A stretch of DNA of 64,000 nucleotides, taken from an uncultured Steroidobacter sp. Its GTDB lineage: Bacteria > Pseudomonadota > Gammaproteobacteria > Steroidobacterales > Steroidobacteraceae. Below are positions 19,340-28,635 of this stretch, piece by piece. Position 1 is the first letter of the stretch. The number at the start of each line of letters is the position of its first letter. The notes beneath the pieces were generated by a model that saw only the letters and a list, made by a program, of their open reading frames with translations, ran no database searches and had not been told where the DNA came from. A program made the translations under genes and the position numbers. Where the stretch lies: contig CALMII010000056.1 of NCBI GenBank assembly GCA_937864115.1, positions 1 through 64,000 of the forward strand, in the 5' to 3' direction.

Positions 19340-20595
19340 GTGCGGACGCATCCCGATCGCGGCGTCTCGCCACGGCCAGCATCGTCGGCACGACGCTCGA
19401 ATATTTCGACTTCGCCGTCTACAACACACTCGCCGCGCTCATCTTCGGCCAGCTCTTCTTTCCGTCGTTCGAGCCGGCCGTGGGCACCATTCTGGCGTTC
19501 TCGACCTTCGCGGTCGGCTACCTCTCGCGACCGGTGGGCGGCATCGTCTTCGGACATCTCGGCGATCGACGCGGCCGACGCTTCGTACTGGTCGCGACCC
19601 TGCTGCTGATGGGGATCACGACCGCGCTGATGGGGCTGTTGCCGACATATGCAGCGGCAGGCATCGCGAGTCCCATCCTGCTCGTCGTGCTGCGATTCAT
19701 CCAGGGCGCGGCGCTGGGAGGCGAGTGGGCAGGTGCCGTGCTGTTGTCGCTCGAGCATGGACCGGCCGAGCGACGCGGCATCAATGGATCGTGGGCGCAG
19801 ATGGGGCCATCGCTCGGTACGCTGCTGGCCACGGGTTCGATCGCATTGCTCACGATGTCCCTGTCGCCCGAAGACTTCCTTGCATGGGGTTGGCGCCTGC
19901 CATTCTTCGCCAGCGTTGCCCTGGTGATCTTCGGTCTGTGGATTCGTCTGGGTGTGGCCGAGACACCGGATTTCCTTGCTCTCCAGAAGGAGGGTGCGAA
20001 GGCGAAGACGCCGATCGGCGAAGTCTTTCGCGATCACTGGCGATCGTTGCTGCGCGGCGGTGGCGCGCGCATCGGTCCGGACGTGCTGTATTCGTTGACG
20101 GCGACGTTTTCGCTGAGCTACCTCACCGCCACGCTCGGCCTCGAGCGAACGCTGGCATTGATTGCGTTGTCGATTGCGGGCGCGTGCAACGCGGCATCGA
20201 TTCCGTTCTTCGGCGGCCTGTCCGATCGGCTGGGTCGACGCACTGTCTACGCAGGTGGCGTCGTGCTCGGGTTGCTGTGGATCCTCGCGCTCTTTCCGCT
20301 GCTCGATACCCGCGAGCCCGTGCTCATCGTGCTGGCGCTGAGCAGCGGCCTGATCATTCATGCATCGATGTACGGGCCGCAGGCGGCGTTCATCGCCGAG
20401 CAATTTCCGGCGCGCGTGCGTTACGCCGGTTCCTCGCTCGCGTACACGCTGGCGGGCATCGTCGGCGGCGGCATCGCGCCGCTCATGTTTGCCGCGCTGC
20501 TGCGCGCCTGGGGAACGACGCTGGCGATCGTGCTCTACACGGCCGCCGCGTTGCTCATCACCGGGTTGGTCGTGAAACTCGCGCGCCGACACTGA
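19330..20595 (+). CDS. MFS transporter, metabolite:H+ symporter (MHS) type
   Basis: A 421-residue inner-membrane carrier with about twelve hydrophobic helices. The N-terminus has the MHS mark TTLEYFDFAVYNTLAAL and the loop GHLGDRRGRRFVL; a second loop GGLSDRLGRRTVY lies in the middle. This subfamily (ProP, KgtP, ShiA) imports organic acids or zwitterions with protons. I chose ATG 19330, inside the oxoprolinase tail, because the upstream open frame is a shadow of that gene. The 10-bp overlap points to 5-oxoproline or a related compound as substrate; that is inference. Confidence 0.85.
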   Translation: MQVSADASRSRRLATASIVGTTLEYFDFAVYNTLAALIFGQLFFPSFEPAVGTILAFSTFAVGYLSRPVGGIVFGHLGDRRGRRFVLVATLLLMGITTALMGLLPTYAAAGIASPILLVVLRFIQGAALGGEWAGAVLLSLEHGPAERRGINGSWAQMGPSLGTLLATGSIALLTMSLSPEDFLAWGWRLPFFASVALVIFGLWIRLGVAETPDFLALQKEGAKAKTPIGEVFRDHWRSLLRGGGARIGPDVLYSLTATFSLSYLTATLGLERTLALIALSIAGACNAASIPFFGGLSDRLGRRTVYAGGVVLGLLWILALFPLLDTREPVLIVLALSSGLIIHASMYGPQAAFIAEQFPARVRYAGSSLAYTLAGIVGGGIAPLMFAALLRAWGTTLAIVLYTAAALLITGLVVKLARRH

Positions 20596-20781
20596 GAAGG
20601 CCTGAGACGGAACCTGCACGCTGTCCCAATCGTTGCGACACGTTGTGATGCCCGGTCTTTCGGAAAGCGCGGTCGTCGATTCCGGCAACATGCGGTCCCG
20701 AAAAGATCGAGCGTGGTATAAGGGCATGCATATGTTTCACGACACAGCAGTCAGCGCGGTGTCCGACCATCGATACCGGAA

Positions 20782-22296
20782 ATGAGAAAGGCAGCGAGAC
20801 CTCACACGCTGCTATGGACCGCATTGGCGATGATTGCGACGACGGCTCCGCCGATCGCCTCGGGATCCGAGGCACCCAATCCTGATGTTGCCAACGTGGT
20901 GGTCGAGCGCTCCCGTTCGGTCGCTCCCGATCGCGATGCCGATCCGGTGCTCAACAATCTCGAACGCCGCACTTTCCGCTATTTCTGGAATACCACCAAT
21001 CGCCAGAACGGCCTGGTGCCCGATCGTTATCCATCGCCGTCATTCTCGAGCATCGCCGCCACAGGCTTCGGCCTGACCGCGTATGTGGCCGGCGCCGAGC
21101 GCGGTTACGTATCGCGAACACAGGCGCGGCTGCGCGTGCTGCGGACGCTGCGATTCCTCGAACAGCTGCCGCAGGGGCCGGACGAAACCGGCGTCGCCGG
21201 ATACAAGGGTTTTTTCTATCACTTCCTCGACATGCAGACCGGTCATCGCTACCAGACGACGGAGCTGTCGACGGTCGATACGGCGTTGCTGCTCGGCGGC
21301 GTGCTGCTGTGCCAGACGTACTTCGATCGCGATCATGCGCAGGAACGCGAGATCCGCGAGATCGCGGACCGGATCTACGGACGCGTCGACTGGGTGTGGT
21401 CGCAGAACCGGCCGCCGATCATTTCGCATGGCTGGCGTCCCGAGACGGGTTTTCTGCGCCACGACTGGCGCGGTTACAACGAGGCCATGCTGCTGTACAT
21501 CCTCGCGCTCGGTTCGCCGACTCATCCCGTGGAGCCCGATGCCTGGAAGGAATGGCTGCGGACCTACAAGAATCACTGGGGCGAGTTCGGCGGACAGGAA
21601 TTCCTGTCGTTCGGCCCGCACTTCGGTCACCAGTACTCGCACGTGTGGATCGATTTCCGCGGCATCCAGGACGAGTTCATGCGCTCGAAGGGCATCGACT
21701 ATTTCGAGAACAGTCGTCGCGCGACCTATGCGCAGCGCGCGTATGCCATCGAGAATCCCATGCGCTGGCGCGGCTACGACAGCGAGATCTGGGGACTCTC
21801 GGCCTCCGACGGGCCGGCGGATACGGTGCAGATCTTCAACAATGAAGAGCGCGGTTTCTTCACCTATGCCGCACGCGCGGCAGCGGCGCCGCAGCTGGTG
21901 GACGACGGCACGATCGCGCCGACTGCAGCAGTAGCATCCATCGCCTTTGCTCCCGAAATCGTGATTCCGACGATCCGCGCCTTCCGCGCGCGCTTCGGCG
22001 AGAATCTGTATCAGCGCTATGGCTTCCTCGATTCGGTGAACCAGAGTTTCACGTTCACGGATGTGCCGTTGCGTCACGGGCGCATCGTCGAAGGTCTTGG
22101 ATGGATCGCCGGTGACTATCTCGGCATCGATCAGGGTCCCATCGTTGCCATGATCGAGAACTATCGTTCAGAGGTGATCTGGCGCACCATGCAACGCAAT
22201 CCCTACATTCGCCGCGGGCTCGAACGTGCCGGCTTCACCGGCGGCTGGCTGTCGCAGCCGACGGCGCCGGTCACCACGACGAATCCCGGAAGCTGA
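20782..22296 (+). CDS. GH144-like glucanase (glucoamylase-family fold)
   Basis: A 504-residue exported protein with a signal peptide (LLWTALAMIATTAPPIASG). The rest matches the 'glucoamylase family' (alpha/alpha)6 proteins whose studied members are GH144 endo-beta-1,2-glucanases: LERRTFRYFWNTTN, FSSIAATGFGLTAY, GFFYHFLDMQTG, ELSTVDTALLLGGVL, LSFGPHFGHQYSHVWIDFRG and EIWGLSASDGP. It is the first gene of the carbohydrate locus; a TATAAG box lies 60 bp upstream. It probably cuts a beta-glucan in the periplasm to oligosaccharides that the following ABC system imports. The linkage specificity is inference from the family. Confidence 0.8.
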   Translation: MRKAARPHTLLWTALAMIATTAPPIASGSEAPNPDVANVVVERSRSVAPDRDADPVLNNLERRTFRYFWNTTNRQNGLVPDRYPSPSFSSIAATGFGLTAYVAGAERGYVSRTQARLRVLRTLRFLEQLPQGPDETGVAGYKGFFYHFLDMQTGHRYQTTELSTVDTALLLGGVLLCQTYFDRDHAQEREIREIADRIYGRVDWVWSQNRPPIISHGWRPETGFLRHDWRGYNEAMLLYILALGSPTHPVEPDAWKEWLRTYKNHWGEFGGQEFLSFGPHFGHQYSHVWIDFRGIQDEFMRSKGIDYFENSRRATYAQRAYAIENPMRWRGYDSEIWGLSASDGPADTVQIFNNEERGFFTYAARAAAAPQLVDDGTIAPTAAVASIAFAPEIVIPTIRAFRARFGENLYQRYGFLDSVNQSFTFTDVPLRHGRIVEGLGWIAGDYLGIDQGPIVAMIENYRSEVIWRTMQRNPYIRRGLERAGFTGGWLSQPTAPVTTTNPGS

Positions 22297-22311
22297 CTCG
22301 CGAGGACGCCT

Positions 22312-23595
22312 TTGAAACGCAGTTCGCTGCCAGCGGTTTCGCGTCGAAGCGTCCTGGCGGGACTCGCGGGTGCCGCCGTGACGGCGGGTTGCCGGCCTCG
22401 CGCACGGGACGATGTCGTGCGCTTCTGGACCTTCGGGCGCGAAGGCGAGGCGACGGCGGAACTGCTGCAGGACTTCCACGCCCGCAATCCCGGCATACGA
22501 GTCGAGATCCAGCGTCTGCCGTGGATCTCCGCCCACGAAAAACTGCTCACTGCCTATGCCGGCGAGACGCTGCCGGACGTCTGCCAGCTCGGCAACACCT
22601 GGGTTCCGGAGTTCGCTGCACTGAATGCGCTCGAACCGCTGGACGAATCGATCCGCTCCTCGTCCGTCGTGCTGCGCCCCGACTACTTCGATGGCGTCTT
22701 CGAAGCGAACCGCATCGATGCCGAGGTCTTCGCCGTTCCCTGGTACGTCGACACGCGACTGCTGTACTACCGCACCGATCTGCTGGCGAAAGCCGGGTTC
22801 AATGCCCCGCCGCAGACCTGGGCGGAGTGGTCGCAGATGCTCGGCGCCGTCAAGCAGTTCGTCGGGCCGGATCGCTACTCGGTGCTGCTGCCGCTGAACG
22901 AATTCGAACCGCTGCTGGTGCTGGCGCTGCAGCAGCCGTCCGACGTGCTGCGCGACGGCGGCCGTTTCGGCAATTTTCGCAGCGACGATTTCCGCCGCAC
23001 GCTCGCGTTCTACGCCGACATCTTCGCGAATGGCTGGGCGCCGCGCATGACCAATACGCAGCTGTCCAACGTCTGGGATGAGTTCGGCAATGGCCTGTTC
23101 ACGTTCTACATCTCCGGACCCTGGAACATTCCGGAATTCAGGAAGCGTCTGCCCGCCGAATTGCAGGACGCGTGGATGACTGCACCGATGCCCGGGCCCG
23201 ACGGCCCGGGGCTGTCCTCGGCGGGCGGCTCGGGGCTGGTGATCTTTCGCACGGCCAGCAACAAGCCGGGCGCGTGGAAACTGATCGAGTATCTGTCGCA
23301 GCCGGAAACGCAGCGGCGCTTCTACGATCTGACCGGCAATATTCCCCCGCGACGCACGAGCTGGGAAGCGCCGGCGTTGCAACGTTCGCCGTATGCGCAT
23401 GCATTCCTTGCGCAACTCGACCGCGTACGTTCGCCGCCGAAAGTACCGGAGTGGGAGCGCATCGCGCAGGAAATGCGTCTGGCATCGGAGCGGGTGGTGC
23501 AGGGGAGAATGTCGGTCGATGCCGCCGTCGTCGCGCTCGATGCGACGACGGACGCCCTGCTGGAGAAGCGGCGCTGGATGCTGGAGAGGAATTGA
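22312..23595 (+). CDS. sugar ABC transporter substrate-binding lipoprotein
   Basis: A 427-residue family 1 solute-binding protein (MalE/UgpB type). The N-terminus combines a twin-arginine-like motif (SRRSVLAGLAG) with a lipobox (VTAGC), so it should be a lipoprotein, possibly exported folded. The mature part has WTFGREGEATAELL and the hinge patterns of the family. The start is TTG at 22312 with GAGGA 6-10 nt upstream. It lies 15 bp after the glucanase and before two permease genes, with a REP palindrome between. The sugar is not readable; context suggests gluco-oligosaccharides. Confidence 0.9.
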   Translation: MKRSSLPAVSRRSVLAGLAGAAVTAGCRPRARDDVVRFWTFGREGEATAELLQDFHARNPGIRVEIQRLPWISAHEKLLTAYAGETLPDVCQLGNTWVPEFAALNALEPLDESIRSSSVVLRPDYFDGVFEANRIDAEVFAVPWYVDTRLLYYRTDLLAKAGFNAPPQTWAEWSQMLGAVKQFVGPDRYSVLLPLNEFEPLLVLALQQPSDVLRDGGRFGNFRSDDFRRTLAFYADIFANGWAPRMTNTQLSNVWDEFGNGLFTFYISGPWNIPEFRKRLPAELQDAWMTAPMPGPDGPGLSSAGGSGLVIFRTASNKPGAWKLIEYLSQPETQRRFYDLTGNIPPRRTSWEAPALQRSPYAHAFLAQLDRVRSPPKVPEWERIAQEMRLASERVVQGRMSVDAAVVALDATTDALLEKRRWMLERN

Positions 23596-23625
23596 TGTGA
23601 TGAAGTGGAAAATGCGGTGCCTTCT

Positions 23626-23700
23626 TCTTCCTGTGGGGCCGGCTTCAGCCGGCCTTGAACACTTCGAACCAGGCCGGCTGAAGCCGGCCCCACAGGAAGA
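23626..23700. repeat. REP/BIME-like palindrome, copy 2, inside the ABC operon
   Basis: CTTCCTGTGGGG at the left and CCCCACAGGAAG at the right form a near-perfect outer stem. Inside are GGCCGGCTTCAGCCGGCC and its partner AGGCCGGCTGAAGCCGGCC. It fills most of the 120-bp gap between the binding-protein gene and the first permease gene. Confidence 0.92.
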
Positions 23701-23715
23701 GGGAGTCCTCGGCGT

Positions 23716-24597
23716 ATGAAGATGCGCTGGGCCGGCTGGTGGTTCGCCGCACCGGCCTTGCTGGTGATGGCGATCTTCTTCTTCGTGCCGGTACTGGCGG
23801 CGCTGGCGATGAGCCTTACCGACTTCGATCTCTACGCGCTCGCGGACTACGACAACCTGCGCTTCGTCGGCCTGCACAACTATGTGTCGCTGCTGTCGCA
23901 GCCGCTGTTCTGGAAGTCGCTCGGCAACACGTTCTACTTCGTGCTGCTGGGCGTGCCACTGTCGCTCGGCGCCTCGCTGGGCGCGGCATTGCTGGTCAAC
24001 TCGAAGCTGGCGCGCTTCCGCAACGTCTATCGCACCCTCTACTTCGCGCCCGTCGTCACGACCATGGTCGCGGTCGCCGTGGTGTGGCGCTACATCTTTC
24101 ACACACGCTACGGTTTCCTGAACTACGTGCTCGGCTTCGTCGGCATCGATCCCATCGACTGGATGGGCGATCCGCACTGGGCGATGCCCGCCATCGTCAT
24201 CCTCGCGGTGTGGAAGAACTTCGGCTACAACATGATCATCCTGCTCGCCGCGCTGCAGAGCATTCCCGAGGATCTGTATGAGGCCGGGCGCATCGACGGT
24301 GCTTCCGGTTGGCAGCTGTTCCGGCACGTGACGCTGCCCGGCATTGCGCCAGTGCTGCTGCTGGTCAGCATCCTCACCATGGCCGGTTATTTCCAGTTGT
24401 TCGCCGAGCCCTACGTCATGACGGAAGGCGGACCGCTGCAAAGCACGCTGAGCGTGCTGTACTTCATGTACGAGGAAGGCTTCAAGTGGTGGAACCTCGG
24501 CCGCGCCTCGGCCGTCGCCTTCCTGCTGTTCGTGATCATGTTCGCCATCACGCTGCTGCAACTGCGGGTGGCGCGTCGCCACGGGACTGCGGCATGA
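23716..24597 (+). CDS. sugar ABC transporter permease (MalF/UgpA type)
   Basis: A 293-residue inner-membrane permease with six predicted helices. The EAA loop that contacts the ATPase is visible near residue 190 (YEAGRIDGASGWQLFRHVTLPGI, split by its Gly). A usual partner of the MalG-type subunit that follows; their genes overlap as ATGA. The REP element separates it from the binding-protein gene, so its message may be less stable than the upstream part. Confidence 0.92.
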   Translation: MKMRWAGWWFAAPALLVMAIFFFVPVLAALAMSLTDFDLYALADYDNLRFVGLHNYVSLLSQPLFWKSLGNTFYFVLLGVPLSLGASLGAALLVNSKLARFRNVYRTLYFAPVVTTMVAVAVVWRYIFHTRYGFLNYVLGFVGIDPIDWMGDPHWAMPAIVILAVWKNFGYNMIILLAALQSIPEDLYEAGRIDGASGWQLFRHVTLPGIAPVLLLVSILTMAGYFQLFAEPYVMTEGGPLQSTLSVLYFMYEEGFKWWNLGRASAVAFLLFVIMFAITLLQLRVARRHGTAA

Positions 24598-25415
24598 GAA
24601 AGCCCATCGCCAGGTTCTGGATCAATGCGGCGCTGCTGATCGGCGCCGTTGCCACGGCGTTCCCGCTGTTGTGGATGATCTCGGTGTCGTTCATGCCCAC
24701 AGGCGCGGCGGGTCATTTTCCGCCGCCGCTGCTGCCCGAACATCCGACGCTGGACAACTACCGGATCATGTTCGAGCGCCACAGTGCCGGGCGCTATCTG
24801 TTCAACAGCGCGCTGGTGGCGACGCTCGCGACGCTCATTTCATTGTTCTTCAACACGACGGCGGGATATGCCTTCGCGAAGCTGCGCTTTCCCGGCCGCG
24901 AGCGCATCTTCCGCGCGCTGCTCGGTGCGCTGGTCATTCCGGGGCAGGTCGCGATGATTCCGCTGTTCGCGCTGGTGAAGGAACTGGGACTGGTCAGCAC
25001 CTACGGCGGCGTGATCGTGCCAGCGATGGCGAGCATCTTCGGCATCTTCCTGGTGCGCCAGTACGCATTGTCGATTCCGGAGGATCTGCTCGAAGCTGCG
25101 CGCATCGACGGCGCGAGCGAGTGGCGCATTTTCAGGTCGGTGGTGGTGCCGCTGCTCAAGCCCATCCTGATCACGCTCGGCATCCTGACGTTCCTCGGTA
25201 CCTGGAACGATTTCATGTGGCCGCTGATCGTGCTGAGCGATCAGAAGCTGTACACCCTGCCGGTGGCGCTGGCCGGACTGTCGCGCGAATACGTGCAGGA
25301 CAATGAGCTGATGATGGCCGGCGCGGTGATCACCGTGATGCCGGTGCTGATCCTGTTCCTGGCGCTGCAGCGCTATTACATCGCCGGCATCCTGGCCGGC
25401 AGCGTGAAGGGCTGA
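24594..25415 (+). CDS. sugar ABC transporter permease (MalG/UgpE type)
   Basis: A 273-residue permease with six predicted helices; starts MRKPIARFWINAALL, with the EAA loop LLEAARIDGASEWRIFRSVV near residue 175. I chose ATG 24594, which overlaps the stop of the previous permease gene (ATGA); a longer upstream frame is a shadow of that gene. It is followed 2 bp later by the large glycosidase gene, so it belongs to the same message. Confidence 0.92.
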   Translation: MRKPIARFWINAALLIGAVATAFPLLWMISVSFMPTGAAGHFPPPLLPEHPTLDNYRIMFERHSAGRYLFNSALVATLATLISLFFNTTAGYAFAKLRFPGRERIFRALLGALVIPGQVAMIPLFALVKELGLVSTYGGVIVPAMASIFGIFLVRQYALSIPEDLLEAARIDGASEWRIFRSVVVPLLKPILITLGILTFLGTWNDFMWPLIVLSDQKLYTLPVALAGLSREYVQDNELMMAGAVITVMPVLILFLALQRYYIAGILAGSVKG

Positions 25416-25417
25416 CG

Positions 25418-28400
25418 ATGATGGGACTGTCGCGACCGACTGGAATTCTCGCTGGACTGTTGCTGGCAATGATCATCATGGGCGCTGCATCGACCGATCT
25501 GCGAATCCTCGACGAACTGGACGATGTCACGCCGTGGAAGGCCGTCGCCTCCGACGGCGTCATTGCCTCCGTGCATGCGGCGCCCGGAGTGAAGGGTGGC
25601 GCGCTGCAGCTCGATTTCGATTTCGCAAAGACCGCCGGCTATGTCGCCGCCGCGCGCCCGTTCGATGTCGAACTGCCGGACGACTACGAGATTTCCTTCT
25701 GGCTGCGCGGCCAGGCCGGACAGAATCACTTCGAAGTGAAATTCGTCGACGCCTCCGGCGACAACGTGTGGTGGTACCGCCGCGCCAACTACAGGTTCTC
25801 GGGCGAATGGCAGAACATTCGCATCAAGAAGCGCCAGATCGAATTTGCGTGGGGGCCGACCGACGATCGCACGCTGCGACGCTTCGCCTCGATCGAGTTC
25901 GTGATCAGCGCCGGCGCGGAAGGCGGCAGCGGCAAGCTCTGGTTCGACGAGCTGAGTCTCAAGACGGTGGTGCGCCCCACGTTGACGGCCAGCCCGACGG
26001 TGGAGGCCACGACCGGCACGAACGCCGCTGCCGTGCTCGACGGCAAGCCCGAAACCGCCTGGCGCAGCGCGAGAACGCCGAACAAGCCGCAGTCGATGAC
26101 CATCGATCTGCAGGCGATCCAGGAGTTCGGCGGCATCGAGATCGACTGGCTGCCGGATCTTCACGCACCGCGCTACTCGCTCGAACTGTCGAGCGACGGC
26201 GAGCAATGGCAGACGGTACGCGAGGTCACGGCGGGCAGCGGCGGCCCCGATTCGCATCTTCTGCCGGAATCGGAAGCACGCTGGATCCGGCTGAGCATTC
26301 CCGATCCCGGACGCCCGGTGTCGATCAGCGAGATCCATGTTCGCGATCTGGCTTTTGGGGCATCGCCGAATGTGTTCCTGCAGGAACTGGCGAAGCGTAC
26401 GCAGCGCGGTTGTTATCCGCGCGCGTATTACGACGAACAGTCGTACTGGACGATCGTCGGTATCGATGCGGACCGGGAAGAGGGCCTGTTCTCCGAAGAC
26501 GGGGCGATCGAGGCACGCAAGGGCGGATTCTCGGTCGAGCCTTTCATTCGTCAGGGCGATCGGCTGCTGACCTGGGCCGATGCGTCGATCACGCAGTCGC
26601 TGGCCGACGGTTACCTGCCGGTTCCCAGCGTGTACTGGCGTCTCGGTGATCTGTCGCTGGAGGTGACGGCGCTTGGTGCCGGTGACAAGGGCAGCGCACA
26701 CACGCGCGTCACCTATCGCGTGCGCAACGACGCCGGCGCACCGAACAAGCTCACGCTGGCGCTGGCCGTGCGACCGTTGCAGGTGAATCCGCCGGCGCAA
26801 TTCCTGAACACGGCCGGCGGGGTCAGTCCGATCCACGACCTGGGCTGGGATGAAGACCATGTCAAGGTCGATGGCGTAATTGCGGTGCTGCCGCAGTCGC
26901 CCCCGACAGCGTTCGTTGCCGTGCCGTTCGATGCCGATTCGCCCTGCGACTGGCTGCTGCAGGCGCAGGCGGCGACCTCCATTCACGATGAGACAGGATT
27001 CGCGTCCGGCGCGCTGCTCTACGACATCGAACTCGGTGCCGGCGAAACGCGCGAGATCGTGCTGGATCTGCCGCAGCACGCCGATCGCAATGCACCGGTT
27101 GCGGCCCTTCCTGCGACTGCGGAAGAAGCTGTAAAAGCCGAATGGCGAGAGAAGCTCAACCGGTTGCAGATCGACGTGCCGCCGCAGGCCGAAACCTGGT
27201 TCGACACGCTGCGCACCGCGCTCGCGCATGTGCTGATCAATCGCGACGGCCACGGCATCCAGCCGGGTTCGCGTTCCTATGAGCGCTCGTGGATCCGCGA
27301 CGGCGCGATGACCTCGGACTTCCTGCTGCGCATGGGGCACGGGGAGGTCGCGAAGGAATTCCTGCTCTGGTATGCGGACTACCAGTTCGCCAACGGCAAG
27401 GTGCCGTGCTGCGTCGACGTTCGCGGCGCCGATCCGGTGCCGGAGAACGACAGCGGCGGCGAATTCCTGTTCCTGATCGACGAGGTGTATCGCTACACCG
27501 ATGACAAGGAACTGCTGCGTTCGATGTGGCCGCGAGTCGTCAGCGCCGTGAACTACATGGACAAGCTGCGCGAATCCGAAAGAACGGACGCCAACCGTGA
27601 AGAAGGTCGCCGCGCGTTCTACGGCACGATGCCGGCGTCGATCAGCCACGAAGGCTACTCGGCCAAGCCGATGCACTCGTACTGGGACAATTTCTGGGCC
27701 CTCGCGGGCTACGAATCGGCCGTGCGCATCGCGCGCGCGCTGGGCGAGCGCAGCGCGATGCGCCAGTTCATCGATTCGCGTGACGAGTTCCGCTCCGACC
27801 TGTATCGCTCGCTGCGCCTGGCCATGCGCCAGCACGATATCGACTACCTGCCGGGCGCCGCCGAACTCGGCGACTTCGATCCGACCTCGACCTCGATCGC
27901 GCTGGCGCCGGTCGGCGAACAGCACATGCTGCCGCCGGAGGCGCTGGAAGATACGTTCGAACGCTACTGGCAGGAGTTCGTGAAGCGCCGCAGCGATGCG
28001 ACCTGGGATGCGTACACGCCCTACGAACTGCGCAACATCGGTACGTTCGTGCGGCTCGGCTGGCGCGACCGCACCCAGGAACTGCTGGCGTTTTTCATGA
28101 ACGACCGTCGCCCGGCGACCTGGAATCAGTGGGCGGAAGTCGTTGGCCGCGAAGTCCGCAAGACGCGTTTCATCGGCGACATGCCGCACGGCTGGGTGGC
28201 GTCGGACTACGGCCGCTCGTTGCTGGACATGTTTGCCTACGAACGTCCCGCGGATGAAACGCTGCTGCTGATGGGCGGCATACCGAAGGAGTGGTTCGGC
28301 AAGGAAAACTTCGGCGTGCGCGGCCTGCGAACGCCCTACGGCACGCTCGACTATTCGCACAAGGTCGAGAACGGCACGACGATTCTGTCGATCGACAGGA

Positions 28401-28543
28401 CCGGGACGCCGGCGGGTGGCATCGCATTGAGTTTTCCGGAACGCCCTTCGGGAACGCAGAAGATCACGCAGGGCTCCGCGCGCTGGAATGGCAATGAATT
28501 GCGCGTGAGTTCGTTGCCGTTCCGGATCGAGTTTTCGGAGTGA
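25418..28543 (+). CDS. large exported six-hairpin glycosidase with discoidin-like domain
   Basis: A 1041-residue protein with a signal peptide (ILAGLLLAMIIMGAAS). Residues about 20-185 look like a carbohydrate-binding beta-sandwich (YEISFWLRGQ, KLWFDELSLK). About 190-310 is a discoidin/F5-8C-like domain (AAVLDGKPETAWRS, SRYSLELSSDGEQW-type pattern). From about 560 an (alpha/alpha)6 catalytic domain carries YERSWIRDGAMTSDFLLRMG and the acidic ENDSGGEFLFLIDEVYRY; the C-terminus is a small beta domain. It resembles debranching-type six-hairpin enzymes but I cannot place it in a numbered GH family. It probably acts on the same periplasmic glucan as the GH144-like enzyme. Confidence 0.75.
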   Translation: MMGLSRPTGILAGLLLAMIIMGAASTDLRILDELDDVTPWKAVASDGVIASVHAAPGVKGGALQLDFDFAKTAGYVAAARPFDVELPDDYEISFWLRGQAGQNHFEVKFVDASGDNVWWYRRANYRFSGEWQNIRIKKRQIEFAWGPTDDRTLRRFASIEFVISAGAEGGSGKLWFDELSLKTVVRPTLTASPTVEATTGTNAAAVLDGKPETAWRSARTPNKPQSMTIDLQAIQEFGGIEIDWLPDLHAPRYSLELSSDGEQWQTVREVTAGSGGPDSHLLPESEARWIRLSIPDPGRPVSISEIHVRDLAFGASPNVFLQELAKRTQRGCYPRAYYDEQSYWTIVGIDADREEGLFSEDGAIEARKGGFSVEPFIRQGDRLLTWADASITQSLADGYLPVPSVYWRLGDLSLEVTALGAGDKGSAHTRVTYRVRNDAGAPNKLTLALAVRPLQVNPPAQFLNTAGGVSPIHDLGWDEDHVKVDGVIAVLPQSPPTAFVAVPFDADSPCDWLLQAQAATSIHDETGFASGALLYDIELGAGETREIVLDLPQHADRNAPVAALPATAEEAVKAEWREKLNRLQIDVPPQAETWFDTLRTALAHVLINRDGHGIQPGSRSYERSWIRDGAMTSDFLLRMGHGEVAKEFLLWYADYQFANGKVPCCVDVRGADPVPENDSGGEFLFLIDEVYRYTDDKELLRSMWPRVVSAVNYMDKLRESERTDANREEGRRAFYGTMPASISHEGYSAKPMHSYWDNFWALAGYESAVRIARALGERSAMRQFIDSRDEFRSDLYRSLRLAMRQHDIDYLPGAAELGDFDPTSTSIALAPVGEQHMLPPEALEDTFERYWQEFVKRRSDATWDAYTPYELRNIGTFVRLGWRDRTQELLAFFMNDRRPATWNQWAEVVGREVRKTRFIGDMPHGWVASDYGRSLLDMFAYERPADETLLLMGGIPKEWFGKENFGVRGLRTPYGTLDYSHKVENGTTILSIDRTGTPAGGIALSFPERPSGTQKITQGSARWNGNELRVSSLPFRIEFSE

Positions 28544-28550
28544 AGAGGGG

Positions 28551-28634
28551 AGGTTTCACACGGAGATCACGGAGGTCTGATGCGAGATCTTTTGTTCCGG
28601 ATCTCCGTGAACTCCGTGATCTCCGTGTGAACCT
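28551..28634. repeat. CACGGAG-type long palindrome, copy 1
   Basis: AGGTTTCACACGGAGATCAC and following bases (28551-28574) pair almost perfectly with 28612-28634, giving a hairpin of about 23 bp with a 37-nt loop. CACGGAG is repeated inside each arm. It lies between two convergent genes and could end transcription from both sides. A related element is at 62445. Confidence 0.9.
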
Positions 28635-28635
28635 C

